DNA of 64,000 nucleotides from Pseudomonas bubulae (lineage in GTDB: Bacteria > Pseudomonadota > Gammaproteobacteria > Pseudomonadales > Pseudomonadaceae), in assembly GCF_900618535.1 (NCBI RefSeq), contig NZ_UYJA01000002.1:372001-436000 (forward strand). The letters are read 5' to 3'. The notes beneath the pieces are model-generated. The model was not told the origin of the DNA and made no database searches. It saw only the letters and a program-made list of their open reading frames with translations. Every line of letters begins with the position of its first letter. Positions within the stretch are counted from its first letter, which is position 1. The translations under genes were made by a program, and so were the position numbers. Positions 8,945-21,043 of this stretch are shown here, one piece after another.

Positions 8945-10155
8945 TGAGCAAGTTCATGGATTGGGTAGATGCCCGCTTCCCCGCCACCAAAATGTGGGAA
9001 GACCACCTCAGCAAGTATTACGCTCCGAAGAACTTCAACTTCTTCTATTTCTTTGGTTCTCTCGCACTGCTCGTTCTGGTCAACCAGATCGTTACCGGTG
9101 TGTGGCTGACCATGAGCTACACGCCATCGGCAGAAGAGGCGTTTGCTTCTGTCGAATACATCATGCGTGACGTCGAATACGGTTCAATCCTGCGCTTGCT
9201 GCACTCTACCGGTGCATCGGCGTTCTTTATCGTCGTCTACCTGCACATGTTCCGTGGCCTGCTCTACGGCTCTTACCAGAAGCCCCGTGAGCTGGTCTGG
9301 CTGTTCGGCATGATGATTTATCTGGCCCTGATGGCTGAAGCCTTTATGGGTTACCTGCTGCCTTGGGGGCAAATGTCCTACTGGGGCGCCCAGGTGATCA
9401 TTTCGCTGTTCGGTGCGATCCCGGTTATCGGTAACGACCTGACCCAGTGGATTCGTGGTGACTACCTGATCTCCGGTATTACCCTGAACCGCTTCTTTGC
9501 CCTTCACGTCGTGGCCTTGCCTATCGTAATCCTGGGCCTGGTGGTGCTGCACATTCTTGCCCTGCACGAAGTCGGCTCCAACAACCCGGACGGCGTGGAT
9601 ATCAAGAAACACAAAGACGAAAACGGCATACCGCTGGATGGCATTCCCTTCCACCCGTACTACACCGTGAAAGATATCGTCGGCGTAGTGGTATTCCTGT
9701 TTATCTTCTGCTCGATTGTGTTCTTCTTCCCGGAAATGGGTGGTTACTTCCTGGAAAAACCGAACTTTGAACAGGCTAACGCCTTTAAAACGCCGGAGCA
9801 CATTGCCCCTGTCTGGTACTTCACGCCGTTCTACGCGATCTTGCGTGCCATCCCGGACAAGCTGCTTGGCGTGATTGCCATGGGCGCCGCGATTGCCGTG
9901 CTGTTCGTGTTGCCGTGGCTTGACCGCAGTCCGGTCAAATCCATGCGCTACAAAGGCTGGATGAGCAAGGTATGGCTGTGGGTGTTCTGCATCTCCTTCG
10001 TGATTCTGGGTGTGCTGGGTGTCTTGGCTCCTACCCCGGGCCGCACGCTGCTGTCGCAGGTGTGTACGTTCCTGTACTTCGCCTACTTCATTCTGATGCC
10101 GTTCTACACCAGGCTTGAGAAGACCAAACCGGTTCCGGAAAGGGTGACTGGCTGA
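8944..10155 (+). CDS. petB: Cytochrome bc1 complex cytochrome b subunit
   Basis: A 403-residue polytopic membrane protein with eight predicted helices. It holds the two b hemes and the quinol oxidation and reduction sites. The heme ligands appear as two His pairs, in LLHSTG...VYLHMF and in FALHVV...VLHILALH, and the quinol-site motif PEWY-like segment reads APVWYFTPFYAIL. In Pseudomonas cytochrome b is a separate gene from cytochrome c1, as here. It is coupled to petA and petC by single-base stop/start overlaps. Confidence 0.97.
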   Translation: MSKFMDWVDARFPATKMWEDHLSKYYAPKNFNFFYFFGSLALLVLVNQIVTGVWLTMSYTPSAEEAFASVEYIMRDVEYGSILRLLHSTGASAFFIVVYLHMFRGLLYGSYQKPRELVWLFGMMIYLALMAEAFMGYLLPWGQMSYWGAQVIISLFGAIPVIGNDLTQWIRGDYLISGITLNRFFALHVVALPIVILGLVVLHILALHEVGSNNPDGVDIKKHKDENGIPLDGIPFHPYYTVKDIVGVVVFLFIFCSIVFFFPEMGGYFLEKPNFEQANAFKTPEHIAPVWYFTPFYAILRAIPDKLLGVIAMGAAIAVLFVLPWLDRSPVKSMRYKGWMSKVWLWVFCISFVILGVLGVLAPTPGRTLLSQVCTFLYFAYFILMPFYTRLEKTKPVPERVTG

Positions 10156-10934
10156 TGAAAAAGCTATTTGCTGTATTGATGTTCGCGGTAATGCCTGTGT
10201 TCTCCTTTGCGGCAGAGCAAGGCGTGCAGCTCGACAAGGTCGACATCGATGTTTCTGACAAGGCGGCCCTGCAGGATGGTGCGCGTACGTTCGCCAACTA
10301 CTGCATGGGTTGTCACAGTGCCAAGTTCCAGCGTTATGAGCGGGTCGCTGATGACCTGGGCATTCCCCATGAGGTCATGCTCGATAACCTGGTGTTCACC
10401 GGTGCCAAGATTGGCGACCACATGAACATCGGCATGCAGCCTAACGATGCCAAGGCCTGGTTCGGTGCTGCACCGCCTGACCTTACACTGGTGGCCCGTG
10501 TGCGTGGCACGGACTGGCTGTACAGCTACCTGCGTGCCTTTTACGAAGACCCGTCGCGCCCTTGGGGTGTGAACAACAAAGTGTTCCCGAACGTGGGCAT
10601 GCCCAACGTGCTGGCACCGTTGCAGGGTCGTCAGGTTATCGGTTGCAAGCAAGTACAGATCGTCGAAGACGGCAAGAAGCAGTATGATCCGCTCACCGGC
10701 ACGCCTTTGACCCATGAAGCGTGCGACCAGCTGACAGTGCTGCCAAAAACCGGCGCCCTGACTGAAGAGCAGTTCGATGAGAAGATCAAGAACCTTGTGA
10801 CCTTCCTGGCCTACTCGGCCAACCCGGTGAAGCTGGAGCATCAGCGCATCGGTACTTACGTGCTGATCTACCTGGCCTTCCTTTTTGTATTCGCTTATCT
10901 GCTCAAGCGCGAATACTGGAAAGATGTGCACTGA
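10155..10934 (+). CDS. petC: Cytochrome bc1 complex cytochrome c1
   Basis: A 259-residue c-type cytochrome. A signal peptide (residues 1-19, ending FSFAA) sends it to the periplasm. The heme is attached at Cys50-Met-Gly-Cys53-His54. A Met ligand is plausible in the NVGMPNVLAPL segment. One C-terminal helix (YVLIYLAFLFVFAYLL) anchors it in the membrane, followed by basic residues on the cytoplasmic side. It passes electrons from the Rieske subunit to soluble cytochromes. Last gene of the petABC operon; no strong terminator hairpin is evident behind it. Confidence 0.97.
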   Translation: MKKLFAVLMFAVMPVFSFAAEQGVQLDKVDIDVSDKAALQDGARTFANYCMGCHSAKFQRYERVADDLGIPHEVMLDNLVFTGAKIGDHMNIGMQPNDAKAWFGAAPPDLTLVARVRGTDWLYSYLRAFYEDPSRPWGVNNKVFPNVGMPNVLAPLQGRQVIGCKQVQIVEDGKKQYDPLTGTPLTHEACDQLTVLPKTGALTEEQFDEKIKNLVTFLAYSANPVKLEHQRIGTYVLIYLAFLFVFAYLLKREYWKDVH

Positions 10935-11027
10935 TATAGTTACACGCAATGCTGTTAATCGTGCGCGCCCAAGGGTGTCTCTGAAAAGGTAACAGTGCAG
11001 GGCGGGTGACAGGCGGGGTCAATGACC

Positions 11028-11056
11028 TTGCCAGTCACCTGGCCTGTGGTTATCAG
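11028..11056 (+). promoter_or_regulatory. Possible sigma70 promoter of sspAB
   Basis: TTGCCA (11028-11033), a 17-base spacer, and TATCAG (11051-11056). It matches four to five of six at each element and lies 65 bases upstream of the sspA ATG. Confidence 0.4.
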
Positions 11057-11120
11057 AGGCTTTCCTTGGGCGCGTTCGTTTTTCCGCTCCCGATAATTTC
11101 AACAAGCGAGGAGGACCGCC

Positions 11121-11738
11121 ATGGGCGTGACCAATCGGTTGGCCTGTTACTCCGACCCCGCCGACCACTATTCCCACCGAGTGCGCATTGTGCTCGCAGA
11201 GAAAGGTGTCAGCGCCGAGATCATCAGTGTGGAGGCGGGCCGTCAGCCGCCGAAGCTGATCGAAGTGAACCCCTACGGCAGCCTGCCAACCCTGGTCGAT
11301 CGTGACCTGGCGTTGTGGGAGTCGACTGTGGTGATGGAATATCTGGATGAGCGCTATCCGCATCCGCCGCTGTTGCCGGTGTACCCGGTGGCACGGGCTA
11401 ATAGCCGTCTGCTGATTCATCGTATTCAGCGCGACTGGTGTGCGCTGGTCGACCTGATTCTTGATTCGCGGACCAAGGAGCCGGCGCGCGTGCAGGCCCG
11501 CAAGGAGTTGCGCGAGAGCCTGACGGGTGTTTCTGCATTATTTGCCGACAAACCTTTTTTCCTCAGTGATGAGCAAAGTCTGGTCGACTGCTGTCTATTG
11601 CCGATACTCTGGCGTCTGCCTGTTTTGGGTATTGAATTGCCGCGGCCAGCCAAGCCGTTGCTCGACTATATGGAGCGCCAATTTGCGCGTGAGGCTTTCC
11701 AGGCGAGTCTGTCTGGTGTCGAACGCGACATGCGCTAA
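11121..11738 (+). CDS. sspA: Stringent starvation protein A
   Basis: A 205-residue protein of glutathione S-transferase fold: a thioredoxin-like N-terminal domain ([23 protein letters not shown]) and an all-helical C-terminal domain. SspA binds RNA polymerase and, in E. coli, acts in stationary phase, acid tolerance and phage transcription; in Pseudomonas it affects virulence-type regulation. The classical GST catalytic residue is not expected to act here. The ATG follows a very strong AGGAGG. The gene is 17 bases upstream of sspB, the standard pair. Confidence 0.95.
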   Translation: MGVTNRLACYSDPADHYSHRVRIVLAEKGVSAEIISVEAGRQPPKLIEVNPYGSLPTLVDRDLALWESTVVMEYLDERYPHPPLLPVYPVARANSRLLIHRIQRDWCALVDLILDSRTKEPARVQARKELRESLTGVSALFADKPFFLSDEQSLVDCCLLPILWRLPVLGIELPRPAKPLLDYMERQFAREAFQASLSGVERDMR

Positions 11739-11755
11739 AGCTTTAGGAGCCCTCG

Positions 11756-12169
11756 ATGAATTCAAGTCGACCTTATCTGGTGCGTGCGCTCTACGAGTGG
11801 ATCGTTGATAACGACTGCACTCCGCACATGCTGGTTAACTCTGACTACCCCAAGGTGCAAGTGCCTGCGGGTTTTGCCAGTGACGGGCAGATTGTCCTCA
11901 ATGTTTCGCCAACCGCCGTGCGTCAATTGCACATGGACAACGAAGCAGTAAGCTTTGAAGGGCGCTTTGGTGGTGTGCCACACACCTTGTACGTGCCTAT
12001 TGCAGCCATTCTGGGCGTTTACGCCCGTGAGAACGGCCAGGGCATGGTGTTTGACCTGGAAGAGCCTCTCGAGGCTGATGACGAGGTTGAGCCGGGTGAT
12101 GATAGTCCGCCGCCAGGCTCCGAGCCGCCGCGACCTACAGGCCGGCCAAGCCTGAAAGTGGTGAAGTAA
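11756..12169 (+). CDS. sspB: ClpXP adaptor SspB
   Basis: A 137-residue adaptor that delivers ssrA-tagged peptides to ClpXP. The N-terminal 110 residues make the substrate-binding domain (RPYLVRALYEWIVDND, LNVSPTAVRQLHM). Next comes an acidic, Pro-rich flexible linker and a C-terminal GRPSLKVVK, matching the short ClpX-binding tail of SspB. The start ATG lies after TTTAGGAGCC. It is paired with sspA and ends at a bidirectional terminator shared with the convergent dolP. Confidence 0.96.
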   Translation: MNSSRPYLVRALYEWIVDNDCTPHMLVNSDYPKVQVPAGFASDGQIVLNVSPTAVRQLHMDNEAVSFEGRFGGVPHTLYVPIAAILGVYARENGQGMVFDLEEPLEADDEVEPGDDSPPPGSEPPRPTGRPSLKVVK

Positions 12170-12170
12170 T

Positions 12171-12202
12171 AAAAAAGGCGACCTGAAAAGGTCGCCTTTT
12201 TT
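12171..12202. terminator. Bidirectional terminator between sspB and dolP
   Basis: An AGGCGACCT / AGGTCGCCT stem with a GAAA loop, preceded by six A and followed by six T residues. The two genes converge on it. Confidence 0.9.
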
Positions 12203-12222
12203 GTGTCTGGCAGCCGTGGCCG

Positions 12223-13394
<1,172 letters not shown>

Positions 13395-13528
13395 CTATGT
13401 GACCTTAAGTAGGGCGGCTGGTCGGGCGTGAACCAGGTGTTCCTGGGTGACTTCCCGGCACAAGAATGTGCAGCCCGCAAAGCAAAGCAAAATCGTTGAA
13501 AAAGGGAGCTGGAATCGGCCTGGCAGCG

Positions 13529-13894
13529 CTACTGGCTGTCAAAGGCATTCCGTAGCCAGTTCAGTCGGGGTGTTGTGCTGTCCATCGTCACCACGTCAAA
13601 GCGGCACGGGTGATTGGCCCAGCGTGTCTGTTGCTGCAAGAAATGCTGGGCGGCAAGTATCAGTTTTTGACGCTTGCGGCCGTCAATACTGGCCAGTGCG
13701 CCACCCCATTGCGCATGTTGACGGTAACGAACTTCGACGAATACTACTGTATCGCCGTCAAGCATGACCAGATCCAGCTCGCCGCGCCTGCATGCCCAGT
13801 TCTGTGCCAGCAGGCGCAAACCCTGTTGCTCAAGATGCCGCAGCGCGAGGCGCTCGGCATCCTTGCCAGTTTGCTGGCTTGAGCGTTCGGGCAT
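13529..13894 (-). CDS. yraN: YraN family endonuclease-like protein (UPF0102)
   Basis: A 121-residue protein with the restriction-endonuclease-like fold pattern of UPF0102: GKDAERLALRHLEQQG, then RRGELDLVMLDGDTVVFVEVRYR with the D...E-x-R acidic residues, then an R-K-Q helix. Metal-dependent nuclease activity is likely by fold; its role in Pseudomonas is not established. The ATG at 13894 shares one base with the stop of lpoA, so the two are translationally coupled. The frame could be extended to 13948, but that would lie inside lpoA without a ribosome site. Confidence 0.9.
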   Translation of the reverse strand: MPERSSQQTGKDAERLALRHLEQQGLRLLAQNWACRRGELDLVMLDGDTVVFVEVRYRQHAQWGGALASIDGRKRQKLILAAQHFLQQQTRWANHPCRFDVVTMDSTTPRLNWLRNAFDSQ

Positions 13895-15666
13895 CAGTTG
13901 GCGGTAGCCGGCAGGCGTTGAGGCTGGCCATTGGCGAATTCGGCCCATTGCAGTTGACGTTCTACACGTTGGGTCGGGCTCATGCTCAAGCTGCCGGACA
14001 TACCGTCGATCCGGCTGTCGGGCAGGGCTTTAAGCTGGCCCAGGCTCGGTGCCAGGCGGTAGGCGTCGATACCCATCGCATACAGGCGGCCCAGGCTGCC
14101 GCCTGCTTGCGGCCATTGTGCGGTCACTTGCTGGCGTAGCGGGTTGTTCGGGTCGAGGAGCCAGGGGGTCTCGCAAAAACGGATGCCGTTCATGTCGTTG
14201 TACTGGTTCTGGTCGCCGCTGGCGCTGAATACGTGGGAGGTTGCGTATACCGGCAGATCACCTGCGTACTGGTAGTTCAGCGTGGGTTTGATCTGCTGGG
14301 CCTGCTGCGGGGTCGCAGCGAGGAACAGGAACTGCATGTCCTGGCGACGCGTTGGTTCGCTCGAGCCGCCGTTTTTGCGCAGTTGCACCAGATCCGCCAC
14401 TTGCTGGGCAAGGGCTACAGGTTTGTCGATATGTTCAACGCCAACGACGGTGCCGCCATGGGCTTCCCATTCCTGGCGGAATGCCTTGAGCACGCGATCG
14501 CCCCACTCACCGACCGGGACCATGGCGCCAGCGCGGGTCAGGCCGTCGGCCCGGGCGCGGCGAGCCACTTCGCGGGCTTCGTCTTCAGCCGCCAGGCCGA
14601 ACTGAAACAGTTGCGCCGGGCCTTGGGTGCCCTCGCTGTAGTTCAGGGCCAGGGTGGTAATCGGCAGTTGCGGGCGGCTGTTCAGTTGCTTGACCAGGTT
14701 TTTTTCCAGTGGGCCAACCACCAGTTGCACGCCGTCGGCTTGTGCCTGGCGGTAGAACTCGTCCAGCGAGGTCAGGCGCGAGCTGTCATAGAACTGAATG
14801 CTCGGCGGGTTCTGGCCGGCTTGCTGGGCCTGATAGTGTGCAGCCATAAAGCCATCGCGCAGTGCTTTGCTCACCGAGGCCAGTTGGCCGTCCTGTGGCA
14901 GCAGCAGGGCGATCTTGGTCAGGGGCTGGCTGGCCAGCTCCTTGAGCTTGACCAGTGGGGTCGGCAGCTGGATAGCGGCCGGGTGGGCCGGGTTCTGTGC
15001 GCGCCATTGATCAATCGCGTTCTGTTGGTCTTGCAGGGTGCCGGCGCTTTTCACCGCCAGGGCCAGGGACATCCAGCCGCTCAGTAGATCATTGCCCTGG
15101 GCGTGCAGTTGCTCGGCCGGCAAGCTGGCCACCAGTGCCCAGATAGCGTCGTTGTTGCTGTTGGCGGCATCGCCGGTCAGGTTCGGGCTCAGCGCTGCGC
15201 GTTCACGGGCGGCGGCCAGGGCCTGGCCGTCAGCCTCCAGGGCGCGGGCATGTACGGTACGGGTGCGCACTTGCAGGTCGACGGGCAGCTCGCCCAGGAT
15301 CGATGTGCTTGGATGATTCAGGGCGGCGACTGCGGCCTTGGGATCATTGCGGTTCATCGCCAGTTCGGCTGCCAGGGTGTTGGCAAAAACCTGTTGTGCG
15401 GGCTTGAGCTGGTCCAGCGGGACCATGGCCAGGATCTGCGCGGCGCGGGCGTTGTTTTGCTGGCGCAGGGCAAGGTCGGCTGCCGACAGGCGCAACAGGG
15501 CGGCTTTTTCCGGATTGGTGCTCTCGGTGGCCTGCTGGAGCAATTGCTCAAGGCTGGCATCCGGGGTCCGTGGAAGTTCGCCAAGGCTGGACGAGGGCGA
15601 GCTGGCGCAAGCCGCCAGCAGGGCAGCGAGGCAGAGGGCAGTGAACAGCCGCAGGCAAGCGATCAT
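13894..15666 (-). CDS. lpoA: Outer membrane lipoprotein LpoA, activator of PBP1a
   Basis: A 590-residue lipoprotein. The signal peptide ends with the lipobox LLAAC at about Cys20. The N-terminal half is helical TPR-like. From about residue 260 the sequence has a periplasmic-binding-protein-like fold (KIALLLPQDGQLASVSKALRDGF, VQLVVGPLEKNLVKQL). LpoA reaches through the periplasm to stimulate the synthase PBP1a. The start at 15666 has AGGA seven bases upstream and gives a normal-length signal peptide; 15690 would add eight residues with no ribosome site. It heads the minus-strand operon lpoA-yraN-gmhA-dolP and is divergent from rsmI. Confidence 0.92.
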   Translation of the reverse strand: MIACLRLFTALCLAALLAACASSPSSSLGELPRTPDASLEQLLQQATESTNPEKAALLRLSAADLALRQQNNARAAQILAMVPLDQLKPAQQVFANTLAAELAMNRNDPKAAVAALNHPSTSILGELPVDLQVRTRTVHARALEADGQALAAARERAALSPNLTGDAANSNNDAIWALVASLPAEQLHAQGNDLLSGWMSLALAVKSAGTLQDQQNAIDQWRAQNPAHPAAIQLPTPLVKLKELASQPLTKIALLLPQDGQLASVSKALRDGFMAAHYQAQQAGQNPPSIQFYDSSRLTSLDEFYRQAQADGVQLVVGPLEKNLVKQLNSRPQLPITTLALNYSEGTQGPAQLFQFGLAAEDEAREVARRARADGLTRAGAMVPVGEWGDRVLKAFRQEWEAHGGTVVGVEHIDKPVALAQQVADLVQLRKNGGSSEPTRRQDMQFLFLAATPQQAQQIKPTLNYQYAGDLPVYATSHVFSASGDQNQYNDMNGIRFCETPWLLDPNNPLRQQVTAQWPQAGGSLGRLYAMGIDAYRLAPSLGQLKALPDSRIDGMSGSLSMSPTQRVERQLQWAEFANGQPQRLPATAN

Positions 15667-15883
15667 GTAGTGTTCCTGATACTCGATCAAATGAGTTGGG
15701 AAGTGTACCCAAGCACTGGCCGGGGCGCGATGTTAGAGGCAATAAAGCCTGAATTTAGATGCGTTATGTACGTTGTGGCATTAAAAGTTTACCCGGTTGG
15801 CGTTTTGCGGCCTGCAGGGTGGGTGCGTTCATGAGGGCTCTACGCGCTACAATGGCGCCTTTAACTCTTATGAGGTGTGCGTT

Positions 15884-16756
15884 TTGACTGCTCCAGGTGA
15901 TTTGAATTCCGTTCTTGGCTCACTTTATGTGGTGGCCACGCCCATCGGTAACCTGGACGACATCAGTGCGCGTGCGCTCAAGGTATTGCGTGATGTATCG
16001 CTGATTGCGGCCGAAGACACGCGCCACTCCCTGCGCTTGATGCAGCATTTTGGTATCTCCACGCCGCTGGGTGCCTGTCACGAGCATAACGAGCGTGATG
16101 AAGGCAGTCGGTTTATCCAGCGTTTGCTGGCGGGTGAAGATGTGGCATTGATCTCGGATGCCGGTACCCCGCTGATCTCCGACCCCGGCTATCACCTCGT
16201 GCGTCAGGCGCGCGCTGCCGGGATCAAGGTCGTGCCCGTGCCGGGAGCCTGCGCCTTGATCGCCGCCTTGTCGGCTGCGGGGCTGCCTTCTGATCGCTTT
16301 ATCTTTGAGGGGTTCCTGCCGGCCAAGGCGGTTGGGCGTCGTTCGCGGCTGCAATTACTTAAGGAAGAGCCGCGCACACTGATTTTTTACGAGGCCCCGC
16401 ACCGTATTCTTGAGTGCCTGCAAGATCTTGAATTGGTATTCGGGCCCGAGCGCCCGGCATTGCTGGCGCGTGAGCTGACTAAAACATTCGAGACGCTCAA
16501 AGGTTTGCCTCTGTCCGAGCTGCGCGCTTTTGTTGAAGGCGACAGTAACCAGCAGCGCGGCGAGTGTGTGGTTCTGGTTGCCGGCTGGACTGCGCCAGAA
16601 ACGGAAGACGCGGTCAGCAGTGAGGCAATGCGTATTCTCTACTTGCTGCTTAAAGAAATGCCGCTCAAGCGTGCTGCTGCACTTGCAGCTGAAATAACCG
16701 GTGAGCGCAAAAACGTGTTGTACCAAGTTGCACTTGAAAAGCAGAAAAGTGAGTAA
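15884..16756 (+). CDS. rsmI: 16S rRNA 2'-O-ribose C1402 methyltransferase RsmI
   Basis: A 290-residue SAM-dependent methyltransferase of the tetrapyrrole-methylase fold: GSLYVVATPIGNLDDISARA, AEDTRHSLRLM, DAGTPLISDPGYHLV and VPGACALIAALSAAGLP are all present. It methylates the ribose of C1402 in the decoding centre. The start is a TTG at 15884, because GAGG lies eight bases upstream; no ATG fits in frame near the family N-terminus. A TACAAT (15848-15853) could serve as -10. A hairpin with a T-run follows the gene. Confidence 0.93.
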   Translation: MTAPGDLNSVLGSLYVVATPIGNLDDISARALKVLRDVSLIAAEDTRHSLRLMQHFGISTPLGACHEHNERDEGSRFIQRLLAGEDVALISDAGTPLISDPGYHLVRQARAAGIKVVPVPGACALIAALSAAGLPSDRFIFEGFLPAKAVGRRSRLQLLKEEPRTLIFYEAPHRILECLQDLELVFGPERPALLARELTKTFETLKGLPLSELRAFVEGDSNQQRGECVVLVAGWTAPETEDAVSSEAMRILYLLLKEMPLKRAAALAAEITGERKNVLYQVALEKQKSE

Positions 16757-16814
16757 CAATTGATATCGGGTGATGGCACTTTGATATTTCTTTGTGTTCT
16801 AGCCCGTGGCTAAA

Positions 16815-16853
16815 GGCCGCAAGTCAGGCAAATCAACCTGCCTTGCGGCTTTT
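16815..16853 (+). terminator. Probable terminator of rsmI
   Basis: GCCGCAAG pairs with CTTGCGGC, with AGG/CCT pairing inside the loop, and TTTT follows. It separates rsmI from rnpB. Confidence 0.65.
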
Positions 16854-16896
16854 AACGCTTGTTCTATACGCTCTGTACAGTTAATCTTCGCGCCGG

Positions 16897-17252
16897 AGAG
16901 TCGATTGGACAGTCGCTGCCCTCTATGAAAATTAGGGGGGGGAGGAAAGTCCGGGCTCCATAGGGCGAAGTGCCAGGTAATGCCTGGGAGGCGTGAGCCT
17001 ACGGAAAGTGCCACAGAAAATAACCGCCTAAGCGCTTCGGCGCCGGTAAGGGTGAAAAGGTGCGGTAAGAGCGCACCGCACGACTGGCAACAGTTCGTGG
17101 CTAGGTAAACCCCACTTGGAGCAAGACCAAATAGGGTCCCAAGGCGTGGCCCGCGCTGGGACCGGGTAGGTTGCTAAAGATGTCCAGTGATGGCCATCGT
17201 AGACGAATGACTGTTCACGACAGAACCCGGCTTACAGATCGACTCTCCACCT
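16897..17252 (+). ncRNA. rnpB: RNase P RNA component, bacterial class A
   Basis: The catalytic RNA that removes 5' leaders from tRNA precursors. The conserved core is clear: GAGGAAAGTCCGGGCTCC (about 16941-16958), the downstream ACAGAAA segment (about 17013), GGTAAGGGTGAAAAGG (about 17045) and the 3' portion AGACGAATGACTGTTCACGA (about 17201-17220) with ACAGAACCCGGCTTACAG. AGAGTCGAT at the 5' end pairs with ATCGACTCT near the 3' end, closing helix P1. A T-run follows at 17252-17258. A weak promoter (TTGTTC, 16 bases, TTAATC) ends ten bases before the proposed 5' end. Ends are estimated from P1. Confidence 0.96.
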
Positions 17253-17258
17253 TTTTTT

Positions 17259-17505
17259 CTTCTGCCTGCGCTGCAGGCAGATTGCTATATTCGCAATTGC
17301 CTTATCCCCCCCTGCAATTCATCGCAAGATTATTTCCCGACGTAATGCCGAAAAGTTCTTACTCTTAACAAACTACTTTAAGTTTGAAGTCCAGAGCTTT
17401 GAATTTGCGGCGCGTCGCGGGTCAAAAAATCTCTCCGCTTACTGCTCCACGTCTATTTCCCCTCCTAAATCTCCGTTATGTAAGGGTTTTCCTGTAGGCC
17501 GCTCC
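17259..17505. other. Gene-free spacer between rnpB and the mraZ promoter
   Basis: No reading frame with a ribosome site and no strong hairpin is seen. It is richer in A+T than its surroundings and probably serves as upstream region for the division cluster. Confidence 0.6.
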
Positions 17506-17535
17506 TTGACGGTGGTGTGGGCGCATTCCTATAGT
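17506..17535 (+). promoter_or_regulatory. Sigma70 promoter of the mraZ division cluster
   Basis: TTGACG (17506-17511), an 18-base spacer and TATAGT (17530-17535), each five of six to consensus. Transcription would start near 17542, exactly where the MraZ repeats begin. Confidence 0.75.
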
Positions 17536-17542
17536 GTGCATA

Positions 17543-17569
17543 AGTGGTGAAAAGTGGCGTGAAGTGGGT
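17543..17569 (+). promoter_or_regulatory. MraZ operator: three repeats at 10-base spacing
   Basis: AGTGG occurs at 17543, 17553 and 17563, so TGGNG-type units are separated by exactly five bases. This is the arrangement known for MraZ sites upstream of mraZ in E. coli. The repeats sit just downstream of the -10 element, where bound MraZ would block initiation. Confidence 0.8.
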
Positions 17570-17608
17570 TTTTTAGACGTAAAACGCTAATATTTGGAGA
17601 TGCGGCCA

Positions 17609-18064
17609 GTGTTTCGCGGAGCCAACGCAATCAGTCTCGATGCCAAGGGCCGTCTCGCAATGCCGAGCCGGTACCGTGACGAGTTGAATTTGCGCAGTTC
17701 CGGGCAACTGATCGTGACCATTGATGCCGTTGATCCCTGCTTGTGTGTGTACCCCCTCGATGAGTGGGAGTTGATTGAAACCAAGCTTCGGGCGTTGCCT
17801 TCGCTGCGTGAAGAAAACCGCCGCTTGCAACGTCTGTTGATTGGTAACGCCGTCGACCTTGAGCTCGATGGCAGTGGTCGTTTTCTGGTACCGCCCCGCT
17901 TGCGTGAATATGCCCGACTGGACAAGCGCGCAATGCTGGTGGGCCAGCTGAACAAGTTTCAACTGTGGGACGAGGATGCTTGGGAGGCGGTTTCTGCCGC
18001 TGACCTTGCAGCCATTCAACAACCGGGCGCGATGCCTGACGAACTGCGTGATTTAATTCTGTGA
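17609..18064 (+). CDS. mraZ: Transcriptional regulator MraZ
   Basis: A 151-residue protein with two AbrB-like SpoVT domains, each with the DxxxR pattern: [16 protein letters not shown] near residue 8 and [16 protein letters not shown] near residue 87. MraZ forms ring oligomers, binds TGGGN repeats and represses its own operon. The chosen start is a GTG at 17609, giving the family N-terminus (M/V)FRGAN, with GGAG nine bases upstream. Starts at 17594 or 17600 would place the ribosome site inside or against the start codon. First gene of the dcw cluster; its stop overlaps rsmH by four bases. Confidence 0.95.
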   Translation: MFRGANAISLDAKGRLAMPSRYRDELNLRSSGQLIVTIDAVDPCLCVYPLDEWELIETKLRALPSLREENRRLQRLLIGNAVDLELDGSGRFLVPPRLREYARLDKRAMLVGQLNKFQLWDEDAWEAVSAADLAAIQQPGAMPDELRDLIL

Positions 18065-19004
18065 CTATAGATAGCGGCTTCAACCACATCACCGTACTGC
18101 TCGACGAAGCCGTAGAGGCTCTCGCCGTACGCCCTGATGGATGCTATCTGGATGGCACCTTCGGTCGCGGCGGACATAGCCGCCTGATACTCCAGAAGCT
18201 GGGCCCTGAGGGGCGTCTGCTCGGGTTCGATAAAGATCCACAAGCGATTGCCACCGGGCAAGCGCTGGCGGCCGAAGACGGCCGCTTTGTCATTGTGCAG
18301 CGCAGTTTTGCGGAAATGGGATCCGAAATTGCCGAGCGCGGTCTGGCTGGCAAGGTCGACGGCGTGTTGCTTGATCTGGGTGTCTCTTCGCCACAGCTTG
18401 ACGACCCGGAGCGCGGCTTCAGCTTTATGAATGACGGCCCGCTGGACATGCGTATGGACCCTGATCGCGGTATCAGCGCGGCCGAGTTCGTCAACACTGC
18501 CTCCCAGGAGGAAATCGCCCGCGTATTCAAGGAATACGGCGAAGAGCGGTTTTCCGGTCGCATGGCCCGTGCGGTTGTCGAACGTCGCGATATCAAGCCG
18601 TTCGAGCGTACAGGCGACCTGGCCGAAGTGCTGAAAGTGGCCAACCCGGCCTGGGAGAAGGGCAAGCACCCGGCGACCCGCACTTTCCAGGGCCTGCGCA
18701 TTCATGTGAACAACGAACTGGGTGACCTTGAGGCTGGCCTTGAAGCTGCCCTTGAGTCCCTGGCTATCGGCGGCCGCCTGGTCGTTATCAGCTTCCACTC
18801 GCTGGAAGACCGCATCGTCAAACTGTTTATGCGCAAACTGGTCAAGGGCGAGCCCGACAACCTGCCGCGCGGCTTGCCCGTGCAGCACGTTGCCTTCGAA
18901 CCGAAGATCAAGATTCATGGCAAGGCACAGACCGCGTCCGATGCCGAACTCAAAGCCAATCCGCGCTCGCGCAGCGCTGTCATGCGCGTCGCGGAGAAGC
19001 TTCG

Positions 19005-19008
<4 letters not shown>
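18061..19008 (+). CDS. rsmH: 16S rRNA m4C1402 methyltransferase RsmH
   Basis: A 315-residue SAM-dependent enzyme, formerly MraW. Signatures are [13 protein letters not shown], the SAM-binding [27 protein letters not shown] and [11 protein letters not shown]. It methylates the base of C1402, while RsmI (15884) methylates the ribose of the same nucleotide, so both enzymes for this site lie within 3 kb. The start is GTG at 18061, overlapping the mraZ stop (GTGA). Its stop in turn overlaps the TTG start of ftsL. Confidence 0.97.

Positions 19009-21042
<2,034 letters not shown>

Positions 21043-21043
<1 letters not shown>

Noticed and set aside
17171..17368. A 65-residue frame within and beyond rnpB
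   Set aside because: It overlaps the structured 3' half of RNase P RNA and has no ribosome site.
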